A stretch of DNA of 13,546 nt from DTU078 sp033808535 (GTDB lineage Bacteria > Bacillota > Clostridia > Oscillospirales > CAG-272): NCBI GenBank assembly GCA_033808535.1, contig JAPXNL010000049.1, positions 1 to 13,546 on the forward strand. The letters are read 5' to 3'. Position 1 is the first letter of the stretch, and every line of letters starts with the position of its first letter. Shown here one piece after another: positions 13,285-13,546 of the stretch. Under the pieces are notes generated by a model that was not told where the DNA came from, did not search any database, and worked only from the letters and a program-made list of their open reading frames with translations. Position numbers and translations under genes: made by a program.

Positions 13285-13440
13285 TCGAGCCAAAGACAGC
13301 CGGTTGCCGAAGCTGATAACAGCATGGCGTAAATCCTGCCGAGGTCGAACAAAGTCACGTTTTTTCGCGGGGATACAGTCCTCGTGGTTTGCTTATGACT
13401 ATAGTTCTCCCGGCGCTGCGGCAGCCGGGAGTTTTTTGTT
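13285..13440 (+). ncRNA. Ribosomal protein L10 leader
   Basis: The untranslated leader of rplJ carries sequence blocks recalled from the L10 leader family: CCAAAGACAG (13290-13299) and CCTGCCGAGGT (13335-13345). Between them is a hairpin with GCC/GGC and GCTG/CAGC stems around ATAA (about 13306-13328). A second hairpin, CGCGGGGA (13366-13373) with TCCTCGTG (13379-13386), follows, then the terminator. In Firmicutes the L10(L12)4 complex binds this leader to lower expression of rplJ-rplL by attenuation. I could not work out the competing antiterminator fold by eye. Confidence 0.88.
13407..13437 (+). terminator. Attenuator terminator of the L10 leader
   Basis: CTCCCGGC (13407-13414) pairs with GCCGGGAG (13424-13431) around a 9-nt loop and is followed by TTTTTT. 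It lies 50 nt before the rplJ start inside the leader, the position expected for an L10-controlled attenuator, not an end-of-gene terminator. Confidence 0.92.
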
Positions 13441-13486
13441 TTCATATGTTACCCTACAATTCTAACAGGAGGTGCAACAAAAAGCT

Positions 13487-13546
13487 ATGCCAAGCGAAAA
13501 AACATTGGCGCTTAAAAAAGCCCAGTGCGAGGCGCTTACTGAGAAG
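13487..13546 (+). CDS. rplJ: 50S ribosomal protein L10 (3' truncated)
   Basis: L10 forms the base of the ribosomal stalk and carries the L7/L12 dimers. Only the first 20 codons are in the window. MPSEKTLALKKAQCEALTEK resembles the start of Clostridia L10 proteins, which commonly begin MPS-K-L--KK. AGGAGGTG (13467-13474) is a near-perfect ribosome-binding site 12 nt before the ATG. The upstream L10 leader with its attenuator makes the assignment firm. rplL and perhaps rpoBC would be expected beyond the window edge. Confidence 0.92.
   Translation, partial: MPSEKTLALKKAQCEALTEK

Noticed and set aside
13360..13365. T6 run in the L10 leader as a separate terminator
   Set aside because: No stable stem ends directly before it; the real attenuator is at 13407-13437.
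13133..13465. 110-codon + strand frame across the glpK 5' end and L10 leader
   Set aside because: It spans a divergent promoter pair, the L10 leader and its terminator, and the peptide resembles nothing I know.
1..13546. CRISPR arrays, tRNA or rRNA genes, insertion sequences, integrases, defence or toxin genes
   Set aside because: I looked for repeats with regular spacing, cloverleaf-like sequences and transposase motifs and saw none; all long frames are explained by housekeeping genes, GH92 and glpK.

Overview
The window is bacterial chromosome from what looks like an anaerobic Firmicute of class Clostridia (moderate GC; my best guess is an Oscillospiraceae/Ruminococcaceae-like gut lineage). 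The support is the Clostridia-typical order secY-adk-map-(KOW protein)-infA-rpmJ-rpsM-rpsK-rpsD-rpoA-rplQ, zinc-type S14, S4 and L36, an L10-leader attenuator, and perfect sigma-A-type promoters. A run of ten N at 4063-4072 suggests a draft or metagenomic assembly.

Region 1 (1-9301, + strand) is the distal spc operon joined to the alpha operon: rpsN (partial), rpsH, rplF, rplR, rpsE, rpmD, rplO, secY, adk, map, a small KOW-domain protein, infA, rpmJ, rpsM, rpsK, rpsD, rpoA and rplQ. Spacing is tight and I see no strong internal promoter. The run ends at a strong intrinsic terminator just after rplQ. It supplies 30S and 50S proteins, the SecY translocon channel, N-terminal Met removal, initiation factor 1, adenylate kinase and the RNA polymerase alpha subunit. 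Candidate RNA hairpins lie before rpsH, rpsK, rpoA and rplQ.

Region 2 (9304-13230, - strand) is a two-gene metabolic insert between ribosomal operons: a GH92-family alpha-mannosidase with no signal peptide, and glycerol kinase (glpK). The GH92 gene has its own perfect promoter (TTGACA, 17 bp, TATAAT) with a perfect 16-bp palindrome filling the spacer, which is a good candidate operator. It ends at a terminator back to back with that of rplQ.

Region 3 (13250-13546, + strand) is a second perfect-consensus promoter, divergent from that of glpK, followed by the ribosomal protein L10 leader with its attenuator and the first 20 codons of rplJ. The rplJL(-rpoBC) cluster therefore lies downstream of the spc/alpha cluster here.

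The most interesting observations are a probable CTG start for infA, a possible ATA start for glpK, the palindrome inside the GH92 promoter, a stem-loop plus overlapping 13-codon frame before rpsK, the dyad-symmetric divergent glpK/L10 promoter region, and a Glu-to-Gln change in a conserved GH92 motif. I found no evidence of a wholly new multi-gene system.
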